The notes under the pieces: generated by a model
Databases searched by the model: none
Told to the model about the DNA's origin: nothing
What the model saw: the letters and a program-made list of their open reading frames with translations, nothing else
DNA from: Meghimatium bilineatum
Taxonomy: Eukaryota > Mollusca > Gastropoda > Stylommatophora > Philomycidae
Direction of reading: 5' to 3'
NCBI GenBank assembly: GCA_034231615.1
Contig: CM067298.1
Coordinates: 20,155,478-20,219,477, forward strand
DNA length: 64,000 nt
Position numbers and translations under genes: made by a program
Shown here: positions 21,561-34,420 of the stretch, in pieces
Layout of the letters: each line of letters starts with the position of its first letter
Numbering within the stretch: the stretch's first letter is position 1

Positions 21561-24062
21561 AATTAACCCCAATTAAAATAGGAGTCATGTCTCGGGTATT
21601 GGATAGGCCAATATAAACATGTACTTCTGATTATGGAAAACAGCTTTGAATACCGTTCCCTATTTAACATAGGAAAAGCATGAACAAATGTCGGAGAGCA
21701 CATTGTTAAAAACGTATGTCCAAAGCAGTAATGAGACTCAGACTCTGGATGTTGTGAGCAACGTAGACGGGAAGCAAAACTTTGTCTTCGAGGAAATTCA
21801 AAATCTAGTCTAACTCGACTGTCGCTCAAAATGGCTAAAGTAGAGAGAAATGGGTTCAGTAACCAAGGGCATAGAGGGAAATGTCTCTCTTACACAGGTT
21901 TTGTTCGCCGACTGCGAAGCTTCTCGTCCAGGTTAGGCGCATTCTACCAACGTCTTTGGGAAATAAACGGAATGGGGAGAATCAAAACACAGGCCGTGTC
22001 AGGCGAATTGTTGGAAGACCATTACAGACGAAAGCAGCGAGTGCGTGAGAAATGCTCAGGTCAAATTATTCCAGAAACCCAACCTGTTTGGCACAGGTTT
22101 TGCACAATCTAGCAATGTGTATTCCTGAGTCTAATTCGACTGCCTACGTTGCCCAACATGGCTCATATAGAAAATATTTGGTCTGGCACCTGGGGCTGCG
22201 AAGAGTGGTAATGGAATGGTCATCCTAGAAGTGGAATAGCTTATTAGCTGCGAAGCTCCTCGTCTGGGGAAAGACCAAAAATGGGTGACCCAGGCAAACT
22301 ATTAGCTCATCTCGTGACATGTATCTCCTCTGAGTAGAAGGCTCCTTCGATAGGCAATGCACCTAAGCAGAAAGCTGAAGTCTCCTGAATATGAAAGAAA
22401 GCTCTGTAAACCTCCCCACTACATATAATAAATAAGAGCTTATCGCTCGCAATTACTTGGGTTAGCAAAGAAGAAGTAAATGATGTGATGTCGTTTGATA
22501 TGACACAATATTTTTCTAGAGATAACCTTCCTGTTTAGACAGTTTTCTTTTACATTAAAATCTCTCAGGATTGGTGATTCTTTTTGGTCAATGAAGGTTC
22601 TTCTGTAACATTTTGTTTCGCGTGTTGCAATGGGAACATCAATCGCAGAGCTTACCCCCGACAGTTTTCAGTTCACAGTTTTTAAGAATTTTTTCGCCCG
22701 TAAAAGGTTTTATTGTTTTGGAATGCCAGAACACACTTGTTTGTATCCCTCACAAGAAGGGGTGGGACATGTACTAGCATTATATTACTGTAAACACTAT
22801 ACCTAACCCTACCCCCTCCCATGGTCCTAAAATCTAGACGTATCATGCAGTAGTACCAACTTTCTGCAACTGACGTATTTTCTTAATTCCGTTAAAATCT
22901 CGCTATAATAGCGAAATATAGGGGATAAGCTTTGCAATTATAGAACGGAATTTTCTGTTACTTGTATAGTTGATTGTCCAAGAAACACATCCGCATACTG
23001 CTACTGGGAATATGCAGGCTCGTATACACTACATACATACATAATAATTGTGTACATCACATCTCAACCGAGACATGGAACTATGTAAATAAATAGTTAA
23101 AGCATGAACATTTTCCAGAACAATTAAAACAAGAATTACCAGAATTTCCATGGCAGCTTCATGGCTGCTGATTAAATTAAGCGAAAAAGGATGCAAACAT
23201 GAATCTCTCAATAAACACAAAAATGGAAATATAAAATTATCAGGAAGCACAGATAACTAAAATATTTAATCAGAAAGAGACAGAAGTGTGACGTTCTGGG
23301 AAAACCGAGCGAAAGAAATGTAATGTTTTCAGCCAAAACAACAACAACAACAATAAAACCAACAGATCATTGAAGTTTTGAGACCAAAATATAAAACACA
23401 GAAAAAAATGTGATGATTTCTGCAGAACAATTGTCTACTTGTAAAGCTTTCCGTTAACACAAATATCAGTCATATTACAGAATTTTCATTATTGATGCAG
23501 TCTGTGTAATAGAATAAAACATTTGAATTGTGACAAAATACTGTCTAATCTCACGTCTCACGCAATCTTTTTTATTTATTTTACTAATCAATCTTCAACA
23601 ATATTAAGTTTATGGTGCCATTCTTAATGTTTCTGTTGTACTCTGTATGTCATACGACAATGACCTTTATGGTTTTGATCAAATTATTTATAGAATGAAA
23701 TCCATCGGGTAATAGAGCAACACTTGGCCTTACATCTCTTCATGTCCATGGTCATCTCACACTGAAATAAATGGCTTGTCGCTACAGAGTATGTGTTGAA
23801 GGCGGTACCAGTTTAGCTGTTTCTAACATATAAACACTTCTCTATGACTGGACTTACACCTTATATCTATTTACATGAATTGTACCCACCGTCATCTGAC
23901 AAATGTGAACTATGTATCCACGAATACTTTCATGATAAAATCTCGTGGCTCTGATTATTTTCTTTATTCAATCTTCTATACTAGTAAGTTTCAATACTTG
24001 CATTTTCTAGTCAAGAAGATTCAAGACTGAGAAAAATTAATTTGTTCTTGTGTTGTTATTAC
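21561..24062. other. Long stretch without recognised features
   Basis: About 2.5 kb. A 93-codon plus-strand frame (21831-22112) and a 73-codon minus-strand frame (23029-23250) show no known domain. An ACA/AAC microsatellite of about 20 bp lies near 23338. No SINE, TIR pair or tandem array was seen. Confidence 0.4.
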
Positions 24063-24412
24063 CAACCGTCCACAAATTACGTTAACAATATTTGGCCACT
24101 TTTTGGCACCCTCAATCCGCATCTCAAAATTTCTGGGATCCGCTCCCTTCCCCTCTTAATTATGTCAAATATTTTAACCCTCATTTCCATATAAATAATG
24201 TTTTTAGCAGTACAAGTAAGAAATATTTTTTGTTCTTCTGATGTTCGAAAAATATTTCACGTTCAAATAATTTCATTTGATGTATAGAAAACAGTTTTGT
24301 TGATGTCGACTTTTGGTATTCCTAATCTCCCTATGTCAACAATTGTTAAAACTTTAAAGACCCCCCCCCAACCCCCTTAATTGCTGACGCAATTTATAGA
24401 CATGCTCTTACT
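24063..24412. mobile_element. Mariner-like MITE, copy 1
   Basis: About 350 bp bounded by inverted ends: ccgtccacaaattacgttaa on the left and gacgcaatttatagacatg on the right. The left part also contains ttaattatgtcaa, which recurs in the copy at 38770-39105. The 'gtccataaattacgtca' end is typical of a widespread palindromic MITE group that I associate with Tc1/mariner elements. No transposase is encoded. Confidence 0.65.
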
Positions 24413-24570
24413 GAACTGATTGAGATTTATTGAAATGAAATGTGAGTTTGAAACCGCTGTGTTGCTGAATCTTGAAAGGCCCTGAATTTTGGGCCCTGAT
24501 GAAATATTCGCTGAAATATATTCAGCCAAGATGTAAAACGTGATCCTTCCTATTTAATTATCTATACCAG

Positions 24571-24757
24571 TATTTCTCAAACTGTTTGTTTCCGTGGATC
24601 TGAAATTTATTTCCAAATCTGCTATGGATCGGCGTAGGTATTGAGGGTCAAAGATCTTATATGGTGTATATAACCACTTGCATTGACGACATGTGGACTA
24701 GTCATAGATGACACGCGGACCGGCAACGGCCTACGGACTACCACTTTGAAAAACACT
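24571..24757. mobile_element. hAT-like MITE (diverged TIRs)
   Basis: The left end cagtatttctcaaactg and the right end ccactttgaaaaacactt are imperfect inverted repeats of the hAT-type 'CAGTGTTTCTCAAAGTGG' terminus. Sub-terminal gtggatct and gcggaccgg also correspond. The 8-bp target duplication is not clear. Confidence 0.55.
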
Positions 24758-24864
24758 TCTCTACATTCTACATCCTACACAACAAATAGGAATTTAGAAG
24801 CGAAAAAAGTAAAAAATTCATCTTATGTGATAGCGATTTACTACCAGGTGTCTAATTTATATGT

Positions 24865-25100
24865 TTTTATGTAACACAGGCATGATTCTATAGGATTATA
24901 ACACTTTACATGTTCGTCTGTAACAAACATCATTCTATAGGATTATAACACTTTATATGTTCGTCTGTAACAAACATCATTCTATAGGATTATAACACTT
25001 TATATGTTCGTCTGTAACAAACATCATTCTATAGGACTATAACACTTTATATTTTCGTCGATAACACAGACATCTTTCTATTGGATTATAACAATTATCA
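24865..25100 (+). repeat. 47-bp minisatellite
   Basis: About five units of acaaacatcattctatagga followed by ttataacactttatatgttc and gtctgta. The last units are more diverged. Confidence 0.92.
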
Positions 25101-25344
25101 ATAAAAGATTAGACAGGACCAAATTGAGATTATGCTGCTAATGTCTAATTCTGTATGAACAGAAACGATTCAAAATTTCAGCACTTTAATACTTCATTTA
25201 CCGAACTGAAAATACGTGGTGCTAGAAAACCTCTTACGAGACTTAAGAGAGATGAACATTGATGTAATGCTACTAAACATACCATTTCAAGCTACCACAA
25301 TCACATAACGACTAACATTTTCAACTAATGACTAATTCTTATTT

Positions 25345-25510
25345 TTGTCAAAGAGGGGCTGACCATAAATTATGTCATTTATTAATCGTTGGGGGGGGGG
25401 GGGGGTTGTAAAATGTTACAGTTGTCGAGAAGGGGAAGGGTTATCACAATATTGTTTACACAAATTAAATTGTTTGAATTTGAATTTACGAGATTTTCTT
25501 CTAAAAATGT
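25345..25510. mobile_element. Mariner-like MITE, left-end fragment
   Basis: Begins ggctgaccataaattatgtc, then a G run of about 17 at 25390-25406, then tgaatttgaatttacg. It parallels the left half of the copy at 38770. The right end is missing and the 37-bp array follows. Confidence 0.55.
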
Positions 25511-25690
25511 GAATCAACTATATAATATAATCTGTGTAGTATATATGAATCAACTATATAAAGTAGTATGTTTAGTATATTTTGAATCAACTATATAAAG
25601 TAGTATGTTTAGTATATTTTGAATCAACTATATAAAGTAGTATGTTTAGTATATTTTGAATCAACTATATAATGTGATATGTTTAGTACT
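25508..25690 (+). repeat. 37-bp minisatellite
   Basis: Four to five units of gaatcaactatataaagtag plus tatgtttagtatatttt. The array begins inside what would be MITE interior sequence. Confidence 0.92.
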
Positions 25691-25739
25691 TTTTCTGCTT
25701 TAGCGATTTCAGAAAGAAAGGGAGTTTAACATCTGCAAT

Positions 25740-26100
25740 GGAAAAGAACATATCGACTTTCAGAACGAAGTGCTACAGGATATCATGGACAGAATGACGA
25801 GCCAAAGCAGACGTCCACAAAGACTTTAATATAGAAGAAGCCAATCTCCTCAAGCCACAAAAAACTAAAGGTAACATGTTTGGGCATTTAAAGACACAGT
25901 TGTTTAGAAAGGTAAATCATGGAAAGAAAGTTCCGGGAAAGAGAACAATAGGCAGACCAAGACTACAATGGATACGTGACATCGAATACCTTGTGAATAT
26001 GACATTAGAAGAAGATGGGCAACTTGCATAGAATCGATTGAGAGGTTTACAGAATGACAGTGAGGACAACGATCTGTAAAGGACACGTCACGTAGATGAA
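25740..26100 (+). mobile_element. LINE C-terminal remnant
   Basis: Frames give NMFGHLKTQLFRKVNHGKKV, then GKRTIGRPRLQWIRDIEYL, then NRLRGLQND, matching the FGHxxR...GKRxxGRPRxxWxxDI pattern of LINE C-termini. Stops break the frame upstream. Confidence 0.75.
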
Positions 26101-27670
26101 TAGTAGACTATCTCTAAACAGGATGTATGTGTTAAAAAGTTGTTAAATAATTGTCAGATTTACCTGCGTGGTTATTTGATATACAATACGTTTCTCAACT
26201 CTATCATTAAAAAATACTTGGAAACGTGGAAACAGGGTAATGATGTGTTGCTAATCAATGGAGACATACAAGGAAACACACGATCTAAGTTTCGACCAAA
26301 AGACCTTTATAAGGAAAATAACATAACTATGAGTAAAGAACGATAACATAATAGGAAAAAAAATAACATGGAGAGAAATCCTTTATTTTTTCTTTGTTAG
26401 CGGTTATGATGTGATTGTGAACAGTGTAGTTCTTTAGTCGCAGTGTGTTATTATGTCAGAGCACTTTTAAAGCTTACTTACTCACAGTGCGCCTTATGTG
26501 GGCTACACATATATACTGATAACACACATCCTGGATTAATAAGATGTAGGAACATTTATTCACAAAAAATGTATGCAGCAGCTATATTAGTCAGCCGTGC
26601 ACTAAATCAAATTCTTAAATTTCCTTCTAAACTGAGAGAAACTTTAAACTGGCCGCTGCTGTTGATCGAGTGAATATCGTGACCTTTTTAGGACATAATT
26701 TGTTGTATTGAACATGGATGTTAAAATCTCTCTTGTTCTCTCCATCTCTCTTATTCTTATATTTCCATATGAGCATAAAATATGTCATATCTTATACCAC
26801 AATTTCTTACAAAACAGACGTCGTCACATTATCTTGTATTCTTTATAACGAATTTTTGGTCGCAAAGTTGATTTTGTGTACTCTATTCCTCCGGTGATTA
26901 GCAAATCACTATTACTTTGTTTCCAAGTTTTACCTCTCGGCGTATAGATTTGCTGAAATCTTTACCTATTAGTGAAAATAATATTTCTGCACCGTCTCGT
27001 GGTCAACGTTATGAAGACTATTCAATAACAAAGACAACGGAGAAGAGATAAAATACATTTGAAACAAAAATAATGTCTTAGAACTACGTTAGAATAATGA
27101 ATAATAGCGACTGAAATCAAACAAGCATATACAAATATATAATAAACAATGAAATATTTCTACAACAATAAGAAGAAAAAAAACATACTTACATCTGGCA
27201 TTAACTTAAAACCAATGAAAATAGACTGACTACAAATATTAAACTAAGTTTCAAAGAAAGAAAGAACTATTCTCCACAGAACAAAGATCTAAGATGGCAA
27301 AACTATGGATCTTGATAGATAGATAAATATGCAGATATATAAATATATATATATATATATTGAAGGGTAACGCACTAGAATAAAAAGCTAGATTCCATAA
27401 AAACTGTGAAGGAATATTTGCAAGAAAAACTTTGTGTAATATCGCAAGCAAGTGCACTAATTCTGTCAACAGGAAATTGATGAAAGCGATAAAGTTTATT
27501 ACTCTATCAAGATTATATGAAAGGTAAAACCGGTATACTATATTAATAAGGACGAGTTTACGATATGTTCAATACAAACACTGATTTCTAGATAACAAAA
27601 CAATCGTGTGGGATTCACACGTCACAGAAACAGTTGGTTGTAAACTATAACGTTTCTGAGAGTTCCATTA
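26101..27670. other. Unassigned AT-rich sequence
   Basis: About 1.6 kb without a recognised gene. It holds a GATA/TA microsatellite patch near 27313-27360 and two weak copies of the GGTCGAAAC-type motif (26288-26318 minus, 26856-26886 plus). Confidence 0.4.
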
Positions 27671-27995
27671 CAGCAGGAGTCGGCAAAACACATGGCTGTC
27701 TGAAATAAATGACAGCTGCCCAGAATTAATTAGGCCTTTATTCGTTACTTTGTTTGATTTTGTTGTTCATTCAGTCGGGCACTATTTATATACTTGGAGT
27801 CGCATGCCAAAAACAGCCAAGGCAACCCTAAGTATATAAATAGTAACCAACGGAAAACACAACAATAAACAAAAACGCAACGAATTAAGTCCTAATTAGT
27901 CTTGTGCAGAGGTCTTCTATACAGCAGATGGTCATGTAACACGTTTATTGGAATCTACCATTAGATGGCACGAGTAAATTCGTAGATTGCCAGTC
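27671..27995. mobile_element. Foldback (long inverted repeat) element
   Basis: Two arms of roughly 100 nt flank a spacer of about 35 nt. The innermost 17 nt match almost perfectly (actatttatatactt / aagtatataaatagt). Outer matches include ttaattagg.cttnattcgtt. The edges cagcaggagtcggcaaaa (left) and gattgccagtctc (right) are imperfect inverted repeats resembling hAT-type ends. No open frame. Confidence 0.65.
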
Positions 27996-29864
27996 TCATT
28001 TAAAACTAGATATTTGCAAAAAAAGTAATCATTAATTTTATCTTTGACTTCGAAAGGTATAAGAAAAGGGACTGACTACCATATTTTTTTTAAAGGTATA
28101 CCTTGCTGGAGACATACCTACGACTCTGTGTATGGTTCGTATACAATTCCGTAGATGAGGAAAGTGGTTCAGGAATGTTTTACAACTAGCCCCCTCCCCC
28201 GCAACTATATTCTGCAAAAAGGATCACTTACTTTCTTAAGAAAAATAGGTAAACTACAGACAGAAAGTGGCGTATGACCTTTTTTATTTAGATAAATCCC
28301 ACACCCACTTACTGCCCTATATACGACCACGCTTAAATATGTATTTGACCTTTTTTTGAAGTACTCATTTAAGACCGTTGTTGTCATTTCAAAGGGAATA
28401 GATGGTCTCACAATGTGAGGACTTAAGACTAGATAACCCAGTGCTTCCAGTTTGCAGACTCTTTCCTTACAGTGCATTTTCTAGGTTTAATGGTGTAAAG
28501 TGGGTCACGGACGTGATACCCAGTTTGATAAATTTTCATAAGTATCTCTCAAAAAATGATAATATTGTAAAAAAAAATCTCTGTAATGTTTGTTTATAAG
28601 CAATTGTATCCGTGACATGACAAAACTCAAACTATATTCATGCATAGGTAGAAAGCCATGATGAACATATCAGGCCGGTATTTAATTAACATAAATATGC
28701 AATGTAGGGCCAGATGGTCACGTTCCAGGCGGACGAATGAAGAAGAATTAAAAGTTGTTTTTTATGTCAACACTCGTTAGACTGTGTCCACCGTTAACTC
28801 AATTTACCTCTAAATAGTTTTGCTGTCGGCAAATAGTCATTAATCATTTAAGAATCAATTTGTTGCAGAATATTAGGGCATTGCAACTGGTCACACCATT
28901 TGGCTAACTTTTAATTGATCTGTGCTTTTTATTGGCGAATGACACAATGTGCATACAAAGTGACCACTGAACAAGATCAGATCATTAAATATAACGAAAT
29001 AGACCGAATCTTTCGGTCATGTGGTATATAAACTGAAGTAAGGTCTTGGTTAAGAATACATTGTTGGTCAAAAGTTTTTGGTCTGTAAAGTGTGTCCTAT
29101 CAGTGAAGGGACCAATGTTAATTAACGAGTGCCCCCATTTGTAAAATGTTTCCTAAATAGGGTTCAATGTGGGCGTCAATAACAAGCCCCAAAGTTAGGA
29201 CTCTTGTTTCAGAATTTGTATCTTACTTTGCAAGAAAATGTTTCAAGAACAGAACTATATTTAGCTATAACTGGGTTTCTATCAGTAAGCTGTCCTTGTT
29301 CCATGGAACAGAGTTAAGCCTAGCAATGACTGACATCCGTCATCACCTTAAGTGGCACTCAGACTTTAGTTTAAATGTTCTTCTGTCAATCTTTTGTAGC
29401 ACAGCCATAGTTTTTAAGGTCACTAAATTGCAATATCTAAGTCGAGGAAAGGAGAACAAAACATAGAAGCTCGTTAACGAAACGTTCATAAAAATCAGAA
29501 CATTGTTACAGATTGTAAATATTGATTGTTCACAGATTGATGCCATGTGACCTCATCCAATAGGAAAGAGATAATATGTGTGCGATATATGGATAATGCA
29601 TTATAACAATTACGTCGATATATTTTTTTTTGCTAGCCATTAATTCTTAGATTATTTATATTGAGACAAGAAGAAATGTGATTTTCATGAATGAATGTCG
29701 AGAACACAATTGTTTTGTAATGAAGATATATTTAAGACGGTAGTTCCTCCTTCGCGAGCGAAGATGAGAATGACATGAAAAACAACAAATGTGATGCACA
29801 AGTAGAAAAAAACAACAAATCTTTTGTGATTGTCTAATTTAGTTTGTGAGTTCGTAGATGCCCG
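27996..29864. other. Unassigned sequence
   Basis: About 1.9 kb without a supported gene. Open frames of 65-99 codons on both strands have no recognised domain. A small hairpin (gaccgaa...ttcggtc at 29002-29018) is followed by gtatataaac at 29024, and similar hairpin sequence recurs at 38190. Confidence 0.35.
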
Positions 29865-30300
29865 ATGAGTCCGATTCTTGCCAGGAAAGTTCTATTGCAG
29901 TGCATGCAGGAGTGTAGAGGGTTTGGAGTAGGAGAGTTTTCGGATTTGTCCTTCCGCTTTCGTGATTTGTAAATTGCCCGCAGTGTTCTTTCCTTTTCAA
30001 ATTAAGTGATGTCAGCAGTGATCTGGGTGTGCCAATCTAGCGACCCAGGGCTGCAGTCTCCCAGGTCCCAGGATCGATGCCGCAGTGCTTGAGAGAGTTT
30101 TTTTAGGTGGCACTTGAAGCGCTTTGTTTGCCCGCCGTCTGAACGTTTACCATCATACAGCTTCCCATTGAATAATCTATTTGGAAGACGGTTGTCTGGC
30201 ATACGGACGATGTGACCAGTTCAGCGGGTTTAGGACCTAATCAGCAGGGCATGCATGCTTTGCATATAGGATTTTTGAAGGCTTTCCGTGCTTGGTACAC
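29865..30300 (-). mobile_element. LINE C-terminus with C2H2 zinc-finger remnant
   Basis: The minus-strand frame 30202-30002 reads MPDNRLPNRLFNGKLYDGKR, then SDGGQTKRFKCHLKK, matching the 'RMPDxRLPKxLxYGEL..GKRxxGGQxKRxKDxLK' segment of one LINE group. After a stop and frame change it continues to CMHCNRTFLARIGLIGH at about 29865-29920, the CxxC...H core of the C-terminal zinc finger found in that group. The final His region is cut off. Confidence 0.8.
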
Positions 30301-30329
30301 GATCCTGGTAACGAAAACAAAAAGAGAGA

Positions 30330-30560
30330 TGTAGCCAACATTCATTGGGACATATAAATCTACAAGAAGAGAAACAAAACGCTAGCATAAATCATAACAT
30401 CAAGCAATTGAAAAGCAAGAACAGTAGCATAAGATCAAGAAAGATGCTGGGCAGCTTGACAATGTTGCATGCTGGAATTTCGGAAATCGAAATAATTTAT
30501 AGCACAAGAGACAGACAGTTGTGGACTGACATCTTCTTCTGCGTTCGCTCTCATATAACA
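30330..30560 (+). mobile_element. Possible LINE C-terminal remnant
   Basis: A plus-strand frame (30345-30599) includes RSRKMLGSLT and STRDRQLWTDIFFCVRSH, loosely resembling the 'DRxxWRxxI' ending of LINE C-termini. Evidence is limited. Confidence 0.4.
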
Positions 30561-30905
30561 ACAACATATATTTCGTGTGATTTCCGCCGGGGAGCGTGAA
30601 GTACGTTGTGCTGCAAGTTTCAAAGTAGAACTGTGATTATTTTCACCCCGGTCGGCCACTTGTGATCAGGACGTCCGAGGTCCAGCACATCCGTTTTCGT
30701 CATTCCTTTATTTCGGGTTTGGTCCCTAGTCCGTGACAGCCTGTGTATCTGTCACCGGGCACGCTGGTGTGTAGTGCCTCTTCGCCAAGACGCTTATCGA
30801 GCGCGTCTATCTGGTACGAGGTGTTCCACCGTCTATGAACCCATCTCGTGCAATTGGACGCGCTCTGCCTGTGTCCATCGGGTACGGAACCGCACTCCAA
30901 TGGGT
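30560..30905 (+). repeat. GC-rich dispersed repeat R, copy 1
   Basis: About 340 bp clearly more GC-rich than its surroundings. It aligns with 48100-48430: gtgatttccgccgggg, gtacgttgtgc, agcacatccg, gtgacagcct.tatctgtc, acgaggtgttccac and cgggtacggaaccg. No domain was recognised on either strand. Confidence 0.75.
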
Positions 30906-31269
30906 GTTAGTTATCCTACGAAGACATTTGTTCTCGAAACTCAGTAATTAATTTCTGAAGATAAAGAACTTTTCCAGCTCTCGCATCCATATGATAGCAC
31001 TGGAATAACGCAGGAATTAAATAAGTACATTTATGTGCGTGTGCTGATTGACTTTGATCTTCAGATATTAGACTTGTTAAAGGCACTTGATGCTAGTGCA
31101 ATGCGAGTTGTAATTTCTGTCATGACATCACCGTCGAGTGTTAATTTGCTTCCTCGATAGGATATACAGATAAACATACAGTACATGATATTAATAAAGT
31201 AGATGTGTAGGTTTTAATATTAGGGAATTTGATGTGCGGAAAATTAGTGAGGTACATGTCGGTTGTAAT
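30906..31269. other. Unassigned sequence
   Basis: No supported feature. Confidence 0.4.
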
Positions 31270-31610
31270 AATATTCATAATGAAACAGATGTTAAAGATA
31301 TTAATTGAATAGATGTGCAGACCTGGTATTGAAGTAAATGTTTCAAATATTAGTGTAAAAGATGTGCAGGCCTGGTATTGAAGTAAATGTGTCAGATAAT
31401 AGTCTAGTAGATGTGCAGACCTGGTATTGAAATAAATGTGTCAGATAATAGTCTAGTAGATGTGCAGACCTGGTATGGAATTAATGTCTCAGATATTAGT
31501 GTAGTAGATGTGCAGGCCTTATATTGAAGTAAATGTCTCAGATATTAGTGTAATAGATGTGCAGGCCTGGTACTGAAGTAAATGTTTCAGATATTAGTGT
31601 AGTAGATCTG
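31270..31610 (+). repeat. 49-bp minisatellite
   Basis: About seven diverged units of agatgtgcagacctggtatt followed by gaagtaaatgtttcagatat and tagtgtagt. Confidence 0.9.
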
Positions 31611-31887
31611 AGGAGTAGTGATAATCAACTTTTAGAAATAATAAAGAAAACAAATCATATATGTAACGTGCATTCTTAACAGAACACAACTAACGACGTG
31701 TCTATATCAGATGTTGAGAACGTGTAATCGATTGAAAACGTTGATAGATAGAAACCTAAAAAGAATGATAGACTGTTAAACATGCATATACATAAATAGG
31801 TACACAGGTAGACACACTGACCTGACATTTAGTTTAACAGGTGGATATACAGATATATAGAGATATAGATAAAAGATATACACGTGA

Positions 31888-31896
31888 AATATATAT

Positions 31897-31980
<84 letters not shown>
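31888..31980 (+). repeat. (TA)n microsatellite
   Basis: About 90 bp of TA dinucleotide, broken once by taatat near 31905. Flanked by GATA-rich sequence. Confidence 0.97.
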
Positions 31981-31983
<3 letters not shown>

Positions 31984-32189
31984 GTATAGGTAGATAGATG
32001 AATGGATGGATAAATTAGATAGATAGATTTCATAGACTGATAGACATATAAATGTAAACATATAGATTTAGACAATATTTATAAAAATGTTTACTAGTAG
32101 ACATATAGGTAGATAAATGATATATGAATAAATATTAGATCATATGAAGATATTATTGTGCCTAGAAATTTCCAATGGATTAACCGAAC
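31981..32189. other. GATA-rich spacer
   Basis: Degenerate GATA/TAGA words and no other feature. Confidence 0.4.
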
Positions 32190-32611
32190 TTTTTCTCTAG
32201 GATTGTAACTTTTATTTTTCCGGTTGCAACATACGGCTGTGAAACATGGACTTTAAGTAAAACAGCGGCAAAGAGGATCAACGCCTTCGAGCTGAAATGC
32301 TACAGGAAGATACTTAGAATATCATGGAAGGATAAAATCAAATACTCAGATATTATAAAACACACTGAATATTCCAGAGTGTTGGTTACTAAACACAATA
32401 ACAAAAAGAAAACTACGCCTGTTTGGTCATATAAAGAGACATAACTGTTTAGAATGACAAATAATGGAGGGAAGAGTACCTGGGGAGAGGAGAAGGGGCA
32501 GACCAAGAAGACGATGGACTGACGACATTAAAGATAACATGAATACATCGCTAGAAAATGCAAGCAACATCGCCCAAGACAGAGAGAGGTTCAGAGAGTT
32601 CATTGGGAAGA
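32190..32611 (+). mobile_element. LINE 3' end cut by the scaffold gap
   Basis: Near 32225 the frame reads TYGCETWTLSKTAAKRINAF, then ELKCYRKILRISWKDKIK. After frameshifts it reaches MEGRVPGERRRGRPRRRWTD and DRERFREFIGK at 32611, where the N run starts. YGCETWT and GRPRRRW are hallmark positions of LINE C-terminal regions. Confidence 0.85.
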
Positions 32612-32711
32612 NNNNNNNNNNNNNNNNNNNNNNNNNNNNNNNNNNNNNNNNNNNNNNNNNNNNNNNNNNNNNNNNNNNNNNNNNNNNNNNNNNNNNNNNN
32701 NNNNNNNNNNN
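32612..32711. other. Assembly gap (100 N)
   Basis: Exactly 100 unresolved bases, a conventional placeholder for a gap of unknown size. It follows a LINE terminus directly, so repeat collapse is the likely reason for the break. Confidence 0.99.
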
Positions 32712-34269
32712 GTAATACACAAACGTCTGTCCGATTATTTCTATTCGCTCCGCCAGTTTGTACAAACAAATAAACACAGTACGTATAGATTAACCAGAAA
32801 GGAGCACAGCTCATAGATTTTATCAGAGAAGAAATTTTATAAAGCTTAAAAAGAAATGAATTACCGTATAGTTGTCTATCTAAATCTGAGATAATATGTT
32901 GGTTCAGCCGTACACTTTTCAAATGGTCATACACCATGATATATCATCTATTTTCATCACCGTCTCAAAACCAATATCATATATCACGGTTTGTTATAAT
33001 AGGAAAGCTATAATTTGCACATTTCCAGGATAAACAGATATTATACAGCTTTACATGAAAGGAATATGTTACCAAGGTAAACAGTCTATATTGCTCAATA
33101 TGACTTGAATACAGGTGAAACAATCAATATAATATGATTACATCAATATAATTTGTACTATGATGCAGTCCATATATATTGCAGCAATATAAGTAATATA
33201 AGAAGTGCATCAAGTGCAAACATGTCATCATGAAAATGTAAAAATAAAGCGATCATCTGGTCCTTTAAGAAAAATGCTCAGAAAATCTTGCTAAAAAATA
33301 TATTCAGCAACGAAATTGCAATATATTGAAACAGAGATGTGGGATTAAAACCTTATTTTGGCTATGCACACAGCTGTCAGCGGTAGACATGCGTACACTT
33401 TGTTTTTTAAGCTATATGTGCATTATAAGATTTGGGCGGTAGAAGAAATCTGTTTTCGAATTTTATTTCATTACAACATATTTGTTAGCAGTTTACATTT
33501 CTAACTTAATTTATTATGCGAAGAATATAATCTCCCAGATAAGGAAATCATTCCAAAAGTTAAGATTGATCATATGTGATAGATTCTGTCCTGTTGAAAT
33601 GAGAAAACTGTTCTACCTTGTTAAATATATTCACATCCGACTGGGACTTTAAGTCTGCATACTCTTAGATTGCTGCTGGAACGAAGGGGGATGCACTCTT
33701 GGGAGTGCACCTTTGTGTCATGATGCTCGTTTCTAATCAAAAATCAAATATATTCTATAACGACAAATGGAGTTTTCTTAACCCGCAATACTTGAACAGG
33801 AACACATCAGCAATGGAGACATGACACATCACATATTAAACAATATATTACAATAAAATTACTAAAACATACACAAGAATTTCGGAGATGGTACACAAAT
33901 AAGAATAATAATAATAATAAGACATAACCCGCTAGAGTCTTATAGGAAGCACACTGGAGACATCATCACACACATCCCTCCAAACACTTGTCTTCATCCA
34001 TTCGGACGGGGGTAGAAAATAATACCGGGACCAATTCTTGGTATTGGTCAATGCAGGTTATTCTTTTTCCACCTTTTCTCCCTAACGCTCGACTGTTCCG
34101 TGGAAAATATATTTGGAAAGTGAGCAGTTTCTCGTTACATGTCGAAAAGAAACAAATTTACAGAATATTATTTATTTGTGCCAATACTTTAATGTAGCAT
34201 GTAAATCGAAAGAATTGTTCTCGGTGGCGTCCAACTCCTCTTCGAGACTTGGCTTATTGGCAAATTACA
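32712..34269. other. Unassigned AT-rich sequence
   Basis: About 1.6 kb. Only an AAT microsatellite near 33900-33922 and a small perfect hairpin (tgcactc-ttgg-gagtgca near 33690) were noted. Confidence 0.4.
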
Positions 34270-34420
34270 AGTAATACGGCAAATCTCTGATAATATCTTG
34301 ACAGAACGTGTCTGATGTTATTGTTTCTTATAATATCTTGACATAACTTATCTGATGTTATTGTTTCTGATAATATCCTGGCAGAACGTTTATGATGTTG
34401 TTCTTTCTGATAATGCCAGT
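34270..34420 (+). repeat. About 41-bp tandem repeat, three copies
   Basis: Units contain tgataatatcttgacagaac and tgatgttattgtttc with moderate divergence. Confidence 0.85.

Noticed and set aside
21831-22112. 93-codon plus-strand frame as a gene
   Set aside because: No domain, no start context of note, and no second exon. Its length is expected by chance.
29860-29900. cccgatgagtccgattcttg as a hammerhead ribozyme core
   Set aside because: The minus strand reads as the zinc-finger end of a LINE (CNRTFLARIGLIGH), which explains the sequence; the GAAA half is not in place.
31834-32061. IYIYIY-rich frames at (TA)n tracts (also 39394-39585 and 54312-54582)
   Set aside because: They are translations of TA microsatellites. 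Only the unique part after 39484 is real LINE coding sequence.
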